From the NCBI GenBank assembly GCA_964614585.1, contig CAZTLW010000148.1, forward strand, positions 1 to 5,220: a stretch of 5,220 bases of DNA, in the 5' to 3' direction. This DNA comes from JAHEFX01 sp964614585. Its GTDB lineage: Bacteria > Actinomycetota > Acidimicrobiia > Spongiisociales > JAENVV01. Below, piece after piece: positions 5,157-5,220 of the stretch. Below the pieces are notes generated by a model, which saw only the letters and a program-made list of their open reading frames with translations, was not told the origin of the DNA and searched no databases. The position numbers and the translations under genes were made by a program. Numbering within the stretch: position 1 is the first letter of the stretch; each line of letters starts with the position of its first letter.

Positions 5157-5220
5157 ATGCGTGCTCGACTGATCGCGATCGCAGCGACGTTGGCGACCTT
5201 GCTCGCCGCCGGCGCTGCCA
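5157..5220 (+). CDS. N-terminus of an exported protein (signal peptide only, cut by right edge)
   Basis: Only 21 codons are visible. They encode a classical Sec-type beginning: a basic MRAR, then a hydrophobic core LIAIAATLATLLAAG and the start of an A-x-A-like region. The product is therefore likely secreted or membrane-anchored; nothing of the mature protein is seen, so no function can be given. ATG 5157 is supported by GAGGTG nine bases upstream; starting at ATG 5148 would add only MST. It is divergent from the three-gene operon and lies behind a long leader with its own promoter, suggesting separate control. A single-pass membrane protein is the main alternative to a cleaved signal peptide. 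Confidence 0.72.
   Translation, partial: MRARLIAIAATLATLLAAGAA

Noticed and set aside
5042..5220. Plus-strand frame starting ATG 5042 behind GAGG, open to the window edge and overlapping the exported-protein start in another frame
   Set aside because: Its residues are polar and R-rich without recognisable pattern, its third codon positions are less G/C-biased than in the real genes, and the 5157 frame gives a clear signal peptide. A short regulatory upstream ORF is not excluded.
1..5220. CRISPR array, insertion sequence, tRNA or attachment site
   Set aside because: No spaced direct repeats, transposase motifs, terminal inverted repeats or cloverleaf sequence were seen.

Overview
The window is about 70% G+C, with GTG as well as ATG starts, tightly packed genes and an F420-dependent-type luciferase-like oxidoreductase. 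Together these point to an actinobacterium, plausibly Acidimicrobiia or a relative; the lineage is an inference from composition and gene content. No mobile element, CRISPR array, tRNA or rRNA is visible.

Layout. (1) Positions 1-855, minus strand: a small membrane-anchored helix-hairpin-helix protein (855-529), whose TGA directly abuts the ATG of rlmN (528 to beyond the left edge). RlmN is the radical-SAM methylase that makes m2A in 23S rRNA and some tRNAs. (2) Positions 856-965: a divergent control region. (3) Positions 966-1994, plus strand: an F420-dependent LLM-class oxidoreductase. (4) Positions 1995-2067: a convergent gap holding a 13-bp stem-loop that probably ends transcription from both sides. 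(5) Positions 4869-2068, minus strand: a compact three-gene unit. It runs from a conserved two-part protein of unknown function, through a gamma-glutamyltransferase-family enzyme without a signal peptide, to a histidine-phosphatase enzyme. The junctions are +4 nt and a one-base TGATG overlap, so the three are probably co-transcribed and translationally coupled. (6) Positions 4870-5156: a 287-bp divergent intergenic region. It has a good sigma70-type plus-strand promoter and a predicted leader of about 200 nt with several hairpins. (7) Positions 5157-5220, plus strand: the first 21 codons of an exported protein, cut by the right edge.

Most of this is housekeeping or ordinary metabolic content. 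The parts that deserve a second look are the long, hairpin-rich leader before the exported protein, the unknown protein that heads the transferase/phosphatase operon (its promoter looks leaderless), the altered catalytic-site sequence of the transferase, and the ComEA-like layout of the small HhH protein coupled to rlmN. I found no feature that by itself establishes a new biological system.
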